Positions 19,266-31,800 of a DNA stretch of 64,000 nt are shown piece after piece. Both the position numbers and the translations under genes were made by a program. Positions within the stretch are counted from its first letter, which is position 1. Each line of letters starts with the position of its first letter. The stretch comes from Ustilago trichophora (lineage: Eukaryota > Basidiomycota > Ustilaginomycetes > Ustilaginales > Ustilaginaceae). The stretch spans positions 992,001-1,056,000 of the forward strand of contig OOIN01000043.1 in assembly GCA_900323505.1 (NCBI GenBank). The letters run 5' to 3'. The notes below the pieces were generated by a model that saw only the letters and a program-made list of their open reading frames with translations, did not search any database and was not told the DNA's origin.

Positions 19266-20658
19266 GTTGAAAAGAGAGCCGGGTTGGTGCTGTAATATCG
19301 AGATGCTGATCGAAATGGTTCTGCTGGGAAGCAACTAGGTGAAGAGTCAAAGCTCAAGCAGCGCACTTGCAGTAGTGCCGATACGAATCCTAGTTGGTCT
19401 AGTTAGTGGTGGTGAGAAGATGAAGAGCAGCTCAACTGTATTGATGTCTCTACGGCAAATGCGGGGACAGCATAGAGGATGCTCAGTTTGACATCAGACC
19501 TTTTGGCCGAAAATTTCCCAAAATTTGTCTGAGTCGTGCGTACTGTAGGTTGCTTGGATGAGTTGCCACCCTTTTTTTTTGATTCTCGGTTGAACAAGGT
19601 GGAGGAAGAAAGCTCAGTTTCGACCTTTCTTTTCTTTTTTTCCTCATTTTTTTTTTCTTTAGCTCCGAATGTTAGCCGATGATGCATTTCCCGATGTGAC
19701 ATGCCGATGAAATGTTTTTCAACCAGAATTGTCGGCATAACAACGGCTACCTCTTTTTTTTCGCGTCTCGAGCTCATGCAAGAGTCGGAACCGCACCTCG
19801 GCCGAGCTTTGATTTGACTGCGTCCCTCATCGTCGATCTTGCCTCCTCTCTTACCATCTAGCATCGTTTCTGGCTCATATAACAAATGAAAGTGCAGCCG
19901 TGCACATGCTTCAGCGTCGTTCGAAGCTGAACCTCCAAAGAGGGGATGACCTATTCATCACGGACAAGGCAGCATGATGATCAAGGCGATTCAATGGCGT
20001 TGAGAGAGGTAAGACTATGGGATCACGTGCATTCAAACTGGGCTGAGTTGAGAGCACGATTTTTCGAAATGGGGCCAAAGTCAGGCGCGCTGAGCCTCCG
20101 ATAGTGGCTCCGCAAGCCCAGTTGACTAATTCCAAGCCAAGAGACTGCTGAGCAAGCCCATTCAGCTGCGCTGTCCCTGTGCAAGTGTCAAGGCTGAGAG
20201 CGCGCCCTAGTCGAGAGCTGAGGCTGAGCAGGCGAGAGTGTGGACCTTGGTCACATCAGCTGTCTTCGCTCACTTTGACAACGATCCTCGTCATCGTCCA
20301 CCACACTAGATCCATCAAGCAAGGTAAGCATATATTTCATCAACTACTGCCGACTCATTTAGCGCAATTCGACCACATCGAACACACACATACGCACGCC
20401 GTCAGCACCAGCACCAGAAGCGCCGTCGCTTTGGAACCGAATCGCTACGCCAATCTTCGAGTGCGCAGACACATACATTTCTCTACCAACACATTCGCTG
20501 TTTCGACCCACTCTTCGACCTTCATCACGACACTCACATTGCGCTGCTTCGACACGGCTCCTTTGTATCTTTCTTCTCGACCACTTTGCTGATTCGATCC
20601 GCATCACTCCCACATCTCAATTCGACCATCTCCAACTACGATCGTTACATCTACACAG
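19266..20658. other. Divergent intergenic region, REI1 / ubiquitin-L40
   Basis: 1.4 kb with runs of T and A around 19570-19670 and a TACTGTA element at 19541. A GTAAGC at 20322 could be the donor of a 5'-leader intron of the ubiquitin gene, but I cannot fix its acceptor. No coding evidence. Confidence 0.5.
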
Positions 20659-21613
<955 letters not shown>

Positions 21614-22123
21614 ACTATTCGCGTTTCCTATCCAAAGTTTCGCGTTCCGGTTTTCCTTTTTCTTCCCCTCTTTTCTCGGCTTCGATATCTTCCAACCCAA
21701 CCACACACACGTCACACATTACGTCTACCAGGCATCACCCTGGTACAAAGGCCCTGCAATCCCGCGGGTACACCTTTTGTAATCACACGCACACACATAC
21801 TCGAACGTAGGCCTTAAAAAAGTCTACGCCACACTTTTTTCTCCACTGGCGATGACGAACTCGTCGTTTCAGTTGTCACAAAAACACATCTCCACTCTTG
21901 ATTCTGTTCTTTGGCAGGATCCTGAGTACAAAATGCATCCATTTCTACTAACCTTTTCGGTGCCGTGTGCGATCGATGTCTCTCAGGTCTGTCATCCCGT
22001 TGTTGTTGTTGTGTGCGTGTATTGGCCAGTTGAGCAACCATGATGAGACGAAGCCGTGCGAATGCATCAAGTGAGATGGACAGCTGGCCACTTTGCATGG
22101 ACGTCGTATGAGCTGGGACAGTT
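21614..22123. other. Convergent 3' region, ubiquitin-L40 / CPD1
   Basis: 510 bases holding both 3' ends. It contains short CA-rich and GTT repeats (about 21785, 22000). No gene seen. Confidence 0.55.
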
Positions 22124-22880
22124 TCAGAGCGGGATAGAATACAACTTTCTCCAATCCTCTGGCTTTCCTGTACAATCGTACACGTCAACAGCGACAAAGG
22201 TGACCTCTGTGAAACCTCTAAAGTTGATGCCGTTCGGTGGGTTGGTTTGGAATACGCCGTGTATGTGCATGTCTTTGATTTGGGATTCGGCTTGAGAGGT
22301 GGAGAGTGAGGCGTAGAGGAGGGATATGTGGGGGAAGTAGTCTGAATCTGCAGCGGGAGATGGTGGAGGGAAGTTTTGGTCTACTAGGGATTGGGTGATG
22401 CTATTGAGTCGTAGGAGCGGGGTAGATTTTTGTAGGGTGATTAGGATGCACTGTTTGTGTAGCCAAATGGGATTTGGGGTTAGTTTCCTCTCTCTCTCTT
22501 TTGGTGTTTGACGGTGTTGGCAAAGTTATACTCACCTGAAAGTAACTCCCTCGAGTGGTGACATCTTCAAGATTCACTTTGAACCCTTTCCCCTCGATCA
22601 AACCTTCCTCTTGCCTCCATTGCGCAATAGCTTCTCTAGCAACCTCCTCCAACCGTTGCCCACTGATCTTTCTATCCCCCAAACCAGCCAACAGAGTAGC
22701 ATGAATACCAAACTCTGCCGAAGCGACTCCTTGATTCCTGTTTCTCAATTTCACCATTTCTTCCTTCACCACCGCGCTAAAAGACGAAGAAGATGATGGG
22801 ACGAGCCACAATGCGAAGCCTGAAAAGATTCCCTCCGTCCCCACCGTTCCATCACCATTACCGACGTTGTTATCAATCAT
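22124..22880 (-). CDS. CPD1: 2',3'-cyclic-nucleotide 3'-phosphodiesterase (2H family CPDase)
   Basis: Exons 22880-22536 and 22450-22124 (minus strand) flank an 85-nt GTGAGT...CAG intron in phase 0, giving 223 residues (yeast Cpd1 has 239). It is a 2H phosphoesterase: the two catalytic H-x-T/S motifs are H60-A-T62 (in FGIHATLLAG) and H156-I-S158 (in DYFPHISLLYA), one per exon. The FALWLVP opening and TRGSYFQ are also family features. The enzyme opens ADP-ribose 1'',2''-cyclic phosphate, a by-product of tRNA splicing, to the 1''-phosphate. The start ATG (22880) sits just before the conserved domain; the frame runs further upstream, but with sequence unlike the family. Without removing the intron the second H-x-S motif is lost. 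Confidence 0.9.
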
Positions 22881-23341
22881 GTTTCGGGTCGAGAGGTAGA
22901 GATGGGTAAGCTTGAGTTCGCTCAAAAAAATTGGTGGAAAGAGTGCAAGTGACTCACCCATGATCAAGATATAACAAACAACTGTGAACAACAGAATGGA
23001 CGAGGAGAAGTGGGTCAATGCGTTGTCCGTTGTCTCCTCCACCGAGAATTTCTTTGGCCAGGTTTCAATCCCTTCTGCCGATCTCACACGGTTGGGAAAA
23101 ATCGCACCTTCCTCACTGCGCAGATTTGACCATCAACTTCACAAACGTACTTCGTGACACAATCACACGTCGAGCATTGAAACAAGTAAGACATGGAGCA
23201 TGGGGACAAGCCAACAAGATCACATTCACACCAAGGCATCGCGTAACATGTGTTTATGTGTGCTACATCCAAAAACATTTTTGGGTAAACCATCAAGCAA
23301 AAGGAGGATGCACTTTTTTTTGAAAAGATACATATCCTTTT
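22881..23341. other. Intergenic, CPD1 promoter / EF1B-gamma 3' end
   Basis: 461 bases between two minus-strand genes. It holds the CPD1 upstream region and the 3' flank of the EF1B-gamma gene. Nothing specific recognised. Confidence 0.5.
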
Positions 23342-25193
23342 TTACTTCATGATCTTACCATCGGCGAAAGCCTTACCGTCAATGGTAGCCTCCCAAGCCA
23401 TCATGTCCTCGAAGAACTTCTTGTCCTCGGGCTTGGTGATGTCCAAGGGGGTGACCTCGTACGACTCGAAATCGGGGGCGACCTCGAGAACGCTCTTGGG
23501 GTCCTTACCGCGGCAGATCATGACACCGGAGATGAGGTTGTTGTTGTTCTCACCAAAGACACCGAGGGTACCCATGGTGTACTTGCGCGAAGCCTCGAGA
23601 CGGGCAAAGAGACCGCCGATGAGGTTGTTGGACTGGAAGACGGCCTGGAGCTCGTCGTTGTACTTGTAGTCGAGCTTGACGATCGAGTAACCCTCGTGGT
23701 CAAAGTGCTCGAAGAACCAAGGGAGCGCCTTCTCGCGGGTGTCCTCGTTCGAGTAAGTGCGCTTCCACTCGTCGAGGTTGAACGAAGACTTGGGCAAGCT
23801 GTCCAAGGGGTTCTTGGGGGGAGGAGCGGCCTTGGGCTCGTCGTCCTCATCGTCGTCCTTGGGAGCGGGGGCGGCCTTGGGCTTCTCAGCCTTGGGGGCG
23901 GGGGCAGCCTTGGGCTTCTCCTCCTTCTTGGGGGGAGTGAACTTGACGTTCTCCTCAGCAAGAGTGACGTTGCTGAAGATCTTGACAAGCTGGGACTGAC
24001 CAGCAACGGTGTTGTAGTAGCGAACCGAGTTGGGGTACTTGGAGCGGAAGTTGACACCGGCGATGCGGCCAAAGATGAAGGCAAGGTCCGAGGCGACGGT
24101 CAAGTCGGCAAGGGTGACACGGTGGCCAACGAGGAAGGTCTTCTTCTTGAGCTCGGCCTCGAGGTGGGCAAAGGCACGGTCAAGGGCCTCCCACGAGCGC
24201 TGCTCGGCGGCCTTGTTGTAGGGGATGATGTTGAGGGTAAGGAGCATGAGCTGGATACCGGTGTTGAGGATCTCGTCATCAGCGAACGAGATCCACTGCT
24301 CAACAAGAGCGGCCGACTTGGCGTCAGTGCCGAGGAGCTTGGCGTTGTCGGCGAGGCCGGCGACTGCGAGCAAAAGCAACAACAAAGTTGTAGCCAAATC
24401 GCACATTTGAGTGATGAAAGGCAGCAAAGGATGGAAGGACAAAGTCAGTGAAATTGGACTACCATGGGTAAAAACCACATCTTGCCAATGTGCTTGTTGC
24501 TTTGCCTAACCCATCGCCTTCTTCTGGACGAGCAATTGCGAGAACTGCGAAAGAAGGGATCAGGGCATTATGCTGAAAGAAAGTATCCTCGACATGGATG
24601 ATTAGGACAGGGATAACTGTAAAGATAAATCTCATCATATAGAACGGCGGCGTAGCTTCCGTTGACTTGCTGCTCTTCCGGGAAGAAGCAGAGGAAAGGA
24701 AGCCAAAAGAAATGGTGTCGAAGACGATGGCGGAAGGCAAAGCAGAAGCATGTGGCGATGTGTAGATTCATTTTAAAAAAAAAAAACGTACCGTAACGAG
24801 CGATGGCCTTGCCCTCGGTGAGGGAGAAGCCGTCGGTACCCTTGAAGCCGGGGATCTTGCCGTAAGGGAAGAGAGCGCGGTACTCGGGCTTCTTGGTGTC
24901 GCCCTTCATAGCCTGGGTCTCGACGACCTCGAGCTCAACGCCGTTGTAGGCGGCGGCACCGAGGACCTACAATGTAGTTAAAGAGGAGAAGGAGGAGGAA
25001 GGCATCTCAGATGTCAGTAAGGAGTCCTTCTTCTAACTCTTTGAACCCCAAATCGCTGAAATGTTCTGCTGCTTGGGTCTGTAGACCAAATCAATGGCGA
25101 TACAGTCAGAAATGAAAAAAGAAGATGATTGCTACTCACGCGGTTGACCTTGGGGTGGCCGACGTAGCCGTAAATCTGTCCGATGGGAGCCAT
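23342..25193 (-). CDS. EEF1G: Translation elongation factor 1B gamma subunit
   Basis: Exons 25193-25140, 24966-24792 and 24363-23342 give 416 residues (yeast about 415). The first intron (173 nt) is in phase 0; the second (428 nt, with a long T run after its GTACGT donor) is in phase 1. Residues 1 to about 200 form a glutathione-transferase-like domain (KIPGFKGTDGFSLTEGKAIARY, TFLVGHRVTLADL). An Ala/Pro/Lys linker of KAAPAPK repeats follows, then the conserved EF1G domain (WFFEHFDHEGYSIVKLDYKYNDEL, LIGGLFARLEASRKY, GVMICRG). It scaffolds the eEF1B guanine-nucleotide exchange complex that recharges eEF1A. The very strong codon bias explains a long antisense open frame over the third exon. Confidence 0.95.
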
Positions 25194-25955
25194 TGTGGTA
25201 TATGTGAAGAAAAGGGGGATGACGAATACGGAGGGGTATGTGGTGGAGAGAAAGGAGGAGCTTGAACGTGCGCCTGCTTGTGCGGACCAGAGTACAGTAG
25301 TTTAGTGTCTAGCTGGAGTTTTGCACTCTGAACGAGAAAAACTCTTCCTCAAGCTTCCACCAACTACAAGTACTGTACGCAACTCTTCCCGCCCAACACG
25401 CACGGTCTCTCAGAGCTTGTTGCCGAGGCAAAATCCACTCGAGAAACAAATAAAAAGAGAAAAAGAGAAAAGAAAAAAAAAAAATCTGACCCCAGACCTT
25501 TGTTTCTTCCTTTTTTTTGGAATTTCTTCTCGGAGCCTTCAAAGGTGTCGATTTTTGCCACACCGTCGTTTTGGCCGCAGAGAACGCACGGAAACTCCTC
25601 CCGTTCCCCGACTGTGCTTCTCGCCAATTCCAGCAAATTTTTCATTCGCAAGTGTTAGAGATCTGGTCCTAACACTGCGCAGCCTGGCCCATTTTCGCTG
25701 TCGACTCGACAGCACACGATGATTGCCGATTCGGCGGTTGTCTTTCCGAAGCCTCGACCTCAAGATTCGCACATGCCACACCTGGCTTCCGACACAGATC
25801 TCAAAAACGATTCGGAAATGGGTTGTAGATCATTGCAGAGGGGAGTGCTATTAAAAAAGGGACCAACGATGCAAGCTCACGTCGATGTGCACATGAGCTG
25901 AGCCCTTCATCGATGTTTTACTGCGTCGAACAAGCTAGATTGGGCTCTAAACTTT
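25194..25955. other. Intergenic, EF1B-gamma promoter / PDI1 3' end
   Basis: 762 bases between two minus-strand genes. It contains two TACAGTA/TACTGTA elements (25293, 25371) within 200 bases of the EF1B-gamma ATG, and A- and T-rich runs near 25440-25520. No coding evidence. Confidence 0.55.
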
Positions 25956-27659
25956 TTAGAGTTCCTCGTGGTGAGGAGCCTCCTTGGCAGGAGTGGCCTG
26001 CTCGGAGCCGGTAGCGTTGATGGGGTCGAGGTCGACCGACACCTTGTGCTTACCGTTGAGAGCGATAAAGTCAACAAAGCCCTCGAGCGATCGGTCACCA
26101 GTGAACTCGATCCAGTCCGAGCTGCCTGCTGCTTGGAACTTGATGGTGGGGAACGACTGAACCTGGAAGCCCGCCGAGGGGGGAATGTCGTTGGCGGTGG
26201 CGTCCATCTTGGCGATCAGAACCTTGTCCTTGTGCGCCTTGTACTTCTCACCAAGAGTGTCGTAAGTGGGGGCAAGCTTCTTGCAGTGACCGCACCAAGG
26301 AGCGTAGAACTCGACAAGCTTGTCCTTGCTCTGGTCACCGACAATAGCGTCAAACTCGTCGGCGACAAGAACGTGGACGGGGCCATCCTGGTCCTTGGGG
26401 ACGGGCTCCGACTTGATCGAGGGCTTGAGCGAACCAGAGCTGTACTTGGAGACAAAGTCGGTAACCTTGCCAACAAGGTCGCCCGAAAGATCCTCAAGAG
26501 GGAACTTGAGGTTCTGCTCAATGTCCTGGACGGCGAAAGCGGGCCAGTTCTCGGTCTGGATGTTGAGCGACTTGGCGTGGGCAGAGTACTTGACGGCGTC
26601 GATCCAGACAAAGTTGAGCTTGCCCTTGTTCTCCTTGGCGAGGGGCTTGAGCGAGTCCACCTGCGCCTGCAGGTCCTTGGACTCAGGGTCAGAGAAGAGG
26701 TAGGCGAGCGGGAGACCCGACTCGGCGTAGCTCATGAAGTTCTCGGCGTTAAGCTCGTCAATAAGGGGGATCGATTCGGCCTTGAGGAAGTTGGTGATCT
26801 CGTCCTCGGTGAGCGACTTGGTGAGCTTGACCTCGGGCTCATCGAATTGACGGTAGACGACAAAGGCAGGAGCCGAGACACCGGCCTCCTTGGCGACCGA
26901 GGCGTCGTTGACGACACCAAAGAGGTAGTTGTCACGCAGCTTGTTGGCGACAGCGTTGACAGCAGCGAGGTGCTTGTCATCCGAAGAGTCGAGGTAGGCA
27001 ATGGCGACGACACGGTCCTTGCCCTTGAAGTCGGCAAAGTTGTCGGCAGTCACGGTCGAGAGGGCGGGGAGGGCCTGCTTCTTCATGTACGAGATGATGC
27101 CGTCAGCCTTTCGGTTGCCGTTGTACTCGGAGGACGAGCCGGATCGGAAGACCTTGAGGGTGGGGAAGCCCTCGATGTTGTGCTCAGCGCAGAGCGCGTT
27201 TTCCTCGGTGCAGTCGACCTTGGCGAGCTTGATGTTGTCAGCGAGAAGTTCGGTAGAGGCCTTCTCGTACTCGGGGGCGAGAGCCTTGCAGTGACCACAC
27301 CAGGGGGCGTAGAACTCGACGAGCATGAGAGGCTATAGGCAGCAACGAGAGCAAATGTGTGCAAGCAGAGTCGGCAGAGGAGATAGCAGAATGGACAAAA
27401 AGCAAGTGAGAGAAAGACGAGGTCAGCATGAGCTCTTGTCTGTCACGATGCATCATCGTTGCAGCTGCCGATTCCTTCAAAGACGGAAACGGAAGCTAAG
27501 CTCCATCTTTTGTGAACATGTACGTACCTCGTTCTGAACGCTGGCAGTGAAGTTGTCCTTGCCGAGGACGAGGACGTCGGACGACGACGAGGCCTCGGCG
27601 GAAACGAGGGTGGCGGCGGTAGCCAGACCGGCCACGATGGCGGAACGAGAGAATCGCAT
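25956..27659 (-). CDS. PDI1: Protein disulfide isomerase, ER lumen
   Basis: Exons 27659-27528 and 27332-25956 with a 195-nt phase-0 intron (GTACGT donor) give 502 residues. Residues 1 to about 20 are a signal peptide (SAIVAGLATAATLVSA). There are two thioredoxin active sites, C56-G-H-C59 and C391-G-H-C394, each in an EFYAPWCGHC context, flanking two redox-inactive thioredoxin folds (a-b-b'-a' layout). The protein ends HEEL, an HDEL-type ER retention signal. It forms and rearranges disulfides in secretory proteins. The intron separates the signal-peptide exon from the catalytic part. The upstream region holds a UPRE-like site and a duplicated CA-rich block, described separately. Confidence 0.96.
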
Positions 27660-27982
27660 CTTGATGTGGATGAAGGATCGACTTCTCTACCAAGACAAAG
27701 GGGGGAACTAGAATGGGGATGATGATGGTGTAACCGAAACAAGGATCGACAAGAGGCTCAAGATATTCAAGCTGTCCCACCCTCGAGAAGGACAAATAGA
27801 CAGCTCACACACGCAATGAGGCAGAGTCGCTCTCTCGTCTCTCTCTCTCTCTCCCGCTCTGCAGTTGAAGCCAAAGCTTCTGGAGCTCCGTGCACCAACG
27901 GCAGACGGTGGGACCAAAATTGGCCACACACGCTCTGCTCTCTCTTTCTCTCTCGCTACAGGGCGAAGAAGGATGGAGCGCC

Positions 27983-27991
27983 GACGTGGCA
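27983..27991 (+). promoter_or_regulatory. UPRE-like site upstream of PDI1
   Basis: GACGTGGCA, about 325 bases upstream of the PDI1 ATG (on the strand opposite the gene). The ACGTGG core resembles unfolded-protein-response elements bound by Hac1/XBP1-type bZIP factors, and PDI genes are standard targets of that response. The match is short and the functional claim is inference. Confidence 0.35.
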
Positions 27992-28020
27992 GGAATGCAC
28001 CTCACCCACCAACACCCGCA

Positions 28021-28039
28021 CACTGCCACTGTGGCAGTG
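28021..28039. repeat. Perfect inverted repeat, 9-bp arms, 1-base spacer
   Basis: CACTGCCAC T GTGGCAGTG, a nearly complete dyad 362 bases upstream of the PDI1 start. It could be a binding site for a dimeric factor; with so short a spacer it is unlikely to act as an RNA hairpin. Confidence 0.6.
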
Positions 28040-28246
28040 GCAACGCTTCCCAAACGCGCTCAATTTGGGACTGTCGGGAAATTAAAGTCGAGAAAAGGAC
28101 GAGGCTCGTGCTTTCTTCTTGCCTCCTCGCTCGCGCCCTCCCCTCTTGGAATTTCGGATTTTAGAGCTTGGCTTCCACCTCATCACTCTTTCTCTCTCTC
28201 TCTCTCTCTCTTTTCTGCCAATTTGCCGTCCGAGACACGCACCGCG

Positions 28247-28371
28247 CAGAGACACACACACACAGAGACACACACACACAGAGACACACACACACAGAGA
28301 CACACACACACAGAGACACACACACACAGAGACACACACACACAGAGACACACACACACAGAGACACACAC
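28247..28371. repeat. 16-bp minisatellite array, copy 1
   Basis: Tandem GAGACACACACACACA units, about eight, perfect except at the edges. It is the first member of a larger duplicated unit (array plus 153 bp of non-repeat sequence). Confidence 0.9.
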
Positions 28372-28524
28372 AAGACGCGTGCGACCCGTCTCAGACCAAC
28401 ACCGCTTGACACCTGTGCTCTGTCCAACAACGCCCAAATTCTCAGCGCTCATATTTCAGCTCATCTCTTGGAATGTCGCATGCACCGCTCCCTCGCCCGC
28501 TCATCTCGGCTTGCGCCTTCCCTT
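28372..28524. repeat. 153-bp segment, copy 1 of direct duplication
   Basis: Starts AAGACGCGTGCGACC and ends CGCCTTCCCTT. By eye it is identical to 28661-28813, 289 bases downstream. Confidence 0.9.
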
Positions 28525-28660
28525 ACACACACAGACAGAGACACACACACACAGAGACACACACACACAGAGACACACACACACAGAGACACACACACAC
28601 AGAGACACACACACACAGAGACACACACACACAGAGACACACACACACAGAGACACACAC
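28525..28660. repeat. 16-bp minisatellite array, copy 2
   Basis: Same 16-bp unit as copy 1, about eight repeats, beginning with an imperfect ACACACACAGACAGAG edge. Confidence 0.9.
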
Positions 28661-28813
28661 AAGACGCGTGCGACCCGTCTCAGACCAACACCGCTTGACA
28701 CCTGTGCTCTGTCCAACAACGCCCAAATTCTCAGCGCTCATATTTCAGCTCATCTCTTGGAATGTCGCATGCACCGCTCCCTCGCCCGCTCATCTCGGCT
28801 TGCGCCTTCCCTT
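28661..28813. repeat. 153-bp segment, copy 2 of direct duplication
   Basis: Identical by eye to 28372-28524. It is followed by unique sequence (CATCAACACACGTGAGG) leading to the APC1 stop codon at 28891. Confidence 0.9.
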
Positions 28814-28890
28814 CATCAACACACGTGAGGCATCTTGTGCTCTGCTTGTGAAGGCTTTCATTGCTTGATGGATTTTGCGCACTGGGCTAC

Positions 28891-31800
28891 TTAAAGGGGC
28901 TCATCACCGTTGATGGATCTCTCGATGACGTGGTCAAGGATGGTCGTCGTCCAAATGCGTCTGCTGGTCCCTCCAAAGGCTGCGTCTGTGATCATGCGCA
29001 CGCTGGCCTTCATACGTGCTGAAAGGGCAGTGTCGTTCGATGGCCCGGCGGCTGCTCCTGAGGCACGGATGTATTCGCCAATGACATGAACCAGATCTCG
29101 CACCTCCGCCGCGCTAGGCACTTCGCTCGCGATCACCAACGTCCAAAAGTCTTCCACCCTCGACACTATGCTCGGTGGTTCGTCCTGTTTTGTCATCAGA
29201 TAAGCAACCACTGCATCTCGAAGCGCAGCGTCCCCTTCGAAGAGTGATTGGGCCTGCTGCTGCACTCGACGTCGAAGCCTTGTCAGCAAATCAGGCTGAA
29301 TGAGAGGTTGCTGCTTGCTAACGCCACTCGTAGCATCGTCTGAGAACAAGCGTCCGTAAGGCAGCCGGTAAAAGTCATCAGCAAAGCAAAGGTCTCGATG
29401 ATGCCTCAACCAAGCTCCTGAGTTTTTCGCAGTCGCCTCCTCGAGTTGAACGATGCTCATGTAAGCCGGCAAGATGTACATCTTGTCCATCGTCAGACAC
29501 TCCATCACCACAGTGCGCATCAGCGATACCATCGTGTCCTCGTCCTTGGTACCCTCAAGGTGTGATGGCGCCGAGGAGAGCTGGCACAAGCTACGTGCTA
29601 GCTCTCGGTGCTTGCCCGCTGCCGTGAATCCACGCATCGCTTCCCGCAGCTCGCCCGCCCCCGGTCCCACCAGCCCGTTAGCATCAGCCGACACATCCAT
29701 CGGTGCTGTCTCGAGCACTTGCGATGTCAAGCTCCTGCTGCCATGTGGATCCGCCAGATAGTCCAGATGCGCTGTCTTGCGCTTCACGAACAACATTTGT
29801 GACGTCGAAGTGGAGGACGCTCTAGCTATGGATGCCGCCACGGATGCCGATGTTGCACTGCGCTCTGCGATCGACCTGCTGTCGATGCTAGCCGGCCAGT
29901 AGCGGGCCGTCGCACTTTCGATCCGTCCAAACAGGTGTCGATTCGGAAGCAACACCGGCGTGAACGAGCGTCCGTCGGTTGGTCCAGTCTCGTTTGCTAA
30001 GATCTTGACCGGCAAGCTTACGAGCTGGTTGGTATCCACATCCGAAGCTACGAGCAGTCTCGGCTCGATGGCCAGATACCAGAGATGGCGAAAAGCCTGC
30101 AAATGCGCACGATTGTCACCGCTCCAACGAGGGAATGGTGGCAGGAACGAGATCAGCAGGGCAGCGACGCCGAGATCCGAGGATCCTAGAGTGAAGCGAC
30201 CTCCGCCAAGGAAGAGCAAACCCAACGCCATGTGCGAGGCCATGTGACTGCCATAGCAAGTCTCGCCATCGACGTCGCCATGGGCCTTTCGCAAGTTACG
30301 CAGCAGATCCACATCTCCGCTTCCGGCCAGCACCATTCCGAGCGAAATCCTCACCTGATCTAGAGCAGCCTGAATTGCCGCCTTGCGGATCTTTGAGAAG
30401 AACGAAACCGTTTGAACCTTGACCTGCAGCTCTAGCTTTTCCAGCTGCTCCCAGAGACATTCTCGCGCCTTTTGATCCTTCGATCCCGCGTACTTGAGTC
30501 CAAGCGCAAAGCAGGCGCCGGCCTGCATGTTGATCTGAGCCAGTTGAGCTGCTTCCGACAATTGTTTCCCGCTGTCGATGCGCTTCTGCATCCATGCAGG
30601 AAGAACGCTCTCGAGCCAATTTTGCGCCGGCTGGATCGAATCCCACAAGATGAGCGAACGCGCAAGCACATGAGCGAATAAAACGTCAGGTCGAAGCAGG
30701 TCGAGCTCGCGTGGTGTTCTCGGAGGTGCCATGACGTCTGCAATCGTCTGGCAGCCGGAGCGCAGATAGATCAGACCGAATGCGAGTGCAGCTGGGGCTG
30801 ACGTCAAGTTGATCTCGTGATCTTCATTGAAGGCGCCATCCGGTCGCGAATTAACTGCAAATGATAGCCCTTCGTTAGCATCGCTTCGGCCTTTGATAAG
30901 ATGTGCAAGACGAGAAATGATGCGTTTATCAGGGAGACTCTTCATCCCATCGCCACGGCCTTTACCCAGGTAGACGAGGCCGAGTGCCAGTCCTGCCGAC
31001 ATCGAATACGCCTCGCGATGTTGCGGCTGGATGTTGGCAGTGGGCGACTCTTGAGCGCCAATCTGGTCGAGCATTCTCTTAGCAGTCCAGCGGTGATTGC
31101 TACCGAGAAAGACGAGACCCATTGCGAGAATACCGGCCGTCTGCGTGATGGTAGATAGGTTCAATGGGGCAGAACCAGGAGGTAGGAAGGCAGTCAGCTG
31201 CATTCCGATCAAGTGGCGCGCCGTGGGATCGGCTGTTCCTACAGTGGAGACGGCCATGCCGAGCAAGAAGCCAATAGTGAGCAAGTTGTTGCGCATCTTG
31301 AGGTATCTGAAGACGTGCACCGGAGTCAAACTGGGTAGCTGCTTCATGAGACCAAGGCCGTACAAGAAACCAGCATGACGGGCAGTGACCTGTTCTCCCA
31401 GATGCGCAAAGATCCACTTGGAGTCAACATTGACGTTTGCAGCCAAGTTGAGCTCCAGCACCGAAGCCACACCGTTGTGGAATTCTGGCCAGTCCAAGCC
31501 TGCAGTCTCGGCTTTGGTGTCGGGCTCGATTGTTGTGCCGCGTGGCCGCACCTTGACCGCCAAGCAGATCGACGAGATTCGCCACTTGTGCGTGGGCGAG
31601 AACGGCCTCGATGTCATGAAGAGCATAGCCCTACCTGGAGGAAGCGCCTTGGTACGCTCACCGATCGCCGCAACGGCAGCATTGTGCTGCTCCGTGATGG
31701 CAGCCTCCGTCTGATTTTCGCCTTCGGCTACATAGACAGAGTTGATAGCGTCAGTCTGCAGCATCGCCACCACATCGCGTAGTCGAAAGTCTCGGCTGAA

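Larger units (their letters stand above)
27660..28890. other. Repeat-rich intergenic region, PDI1 promoter / APC1 3' end
   Basis: 1.2 kb. From left to right it holds the PDI1 leader and promoter with pyrimidine tracts, an ACGTGG element (27983), a 9-bp-arm inverted repeat (28021), TC repeats (about 28188-28211), and two copies of a minisatellite plus 153-bp block (28247-28813). All long frames here are repeat-encoded. Confidence 0.7.

Noticed and set aside
25968..27338. 456-codon open frame on the plus strand opposite PDI1
   Set aside because: It mirrors the PDI1 coding exon. Strong codon bias (few codons whose complement reads as stop) keeps the antisense frame open, and the translation is low-complexity Val/Leu/Gly/Asp with no domain.
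28247..28660. CRISPR-like regular array
   Set aside because: Units are contiguous 16-bp tandem repeats with no unique spacers, in a eukaryotic nuclear genome. It is a minisatellite.
27890..28828. 312-codon frame reading [10 protein letters not shown] repeats
   Set aside because: It is translation of the CA-rich minisatellite; no protein-like sequence outside the repeat.
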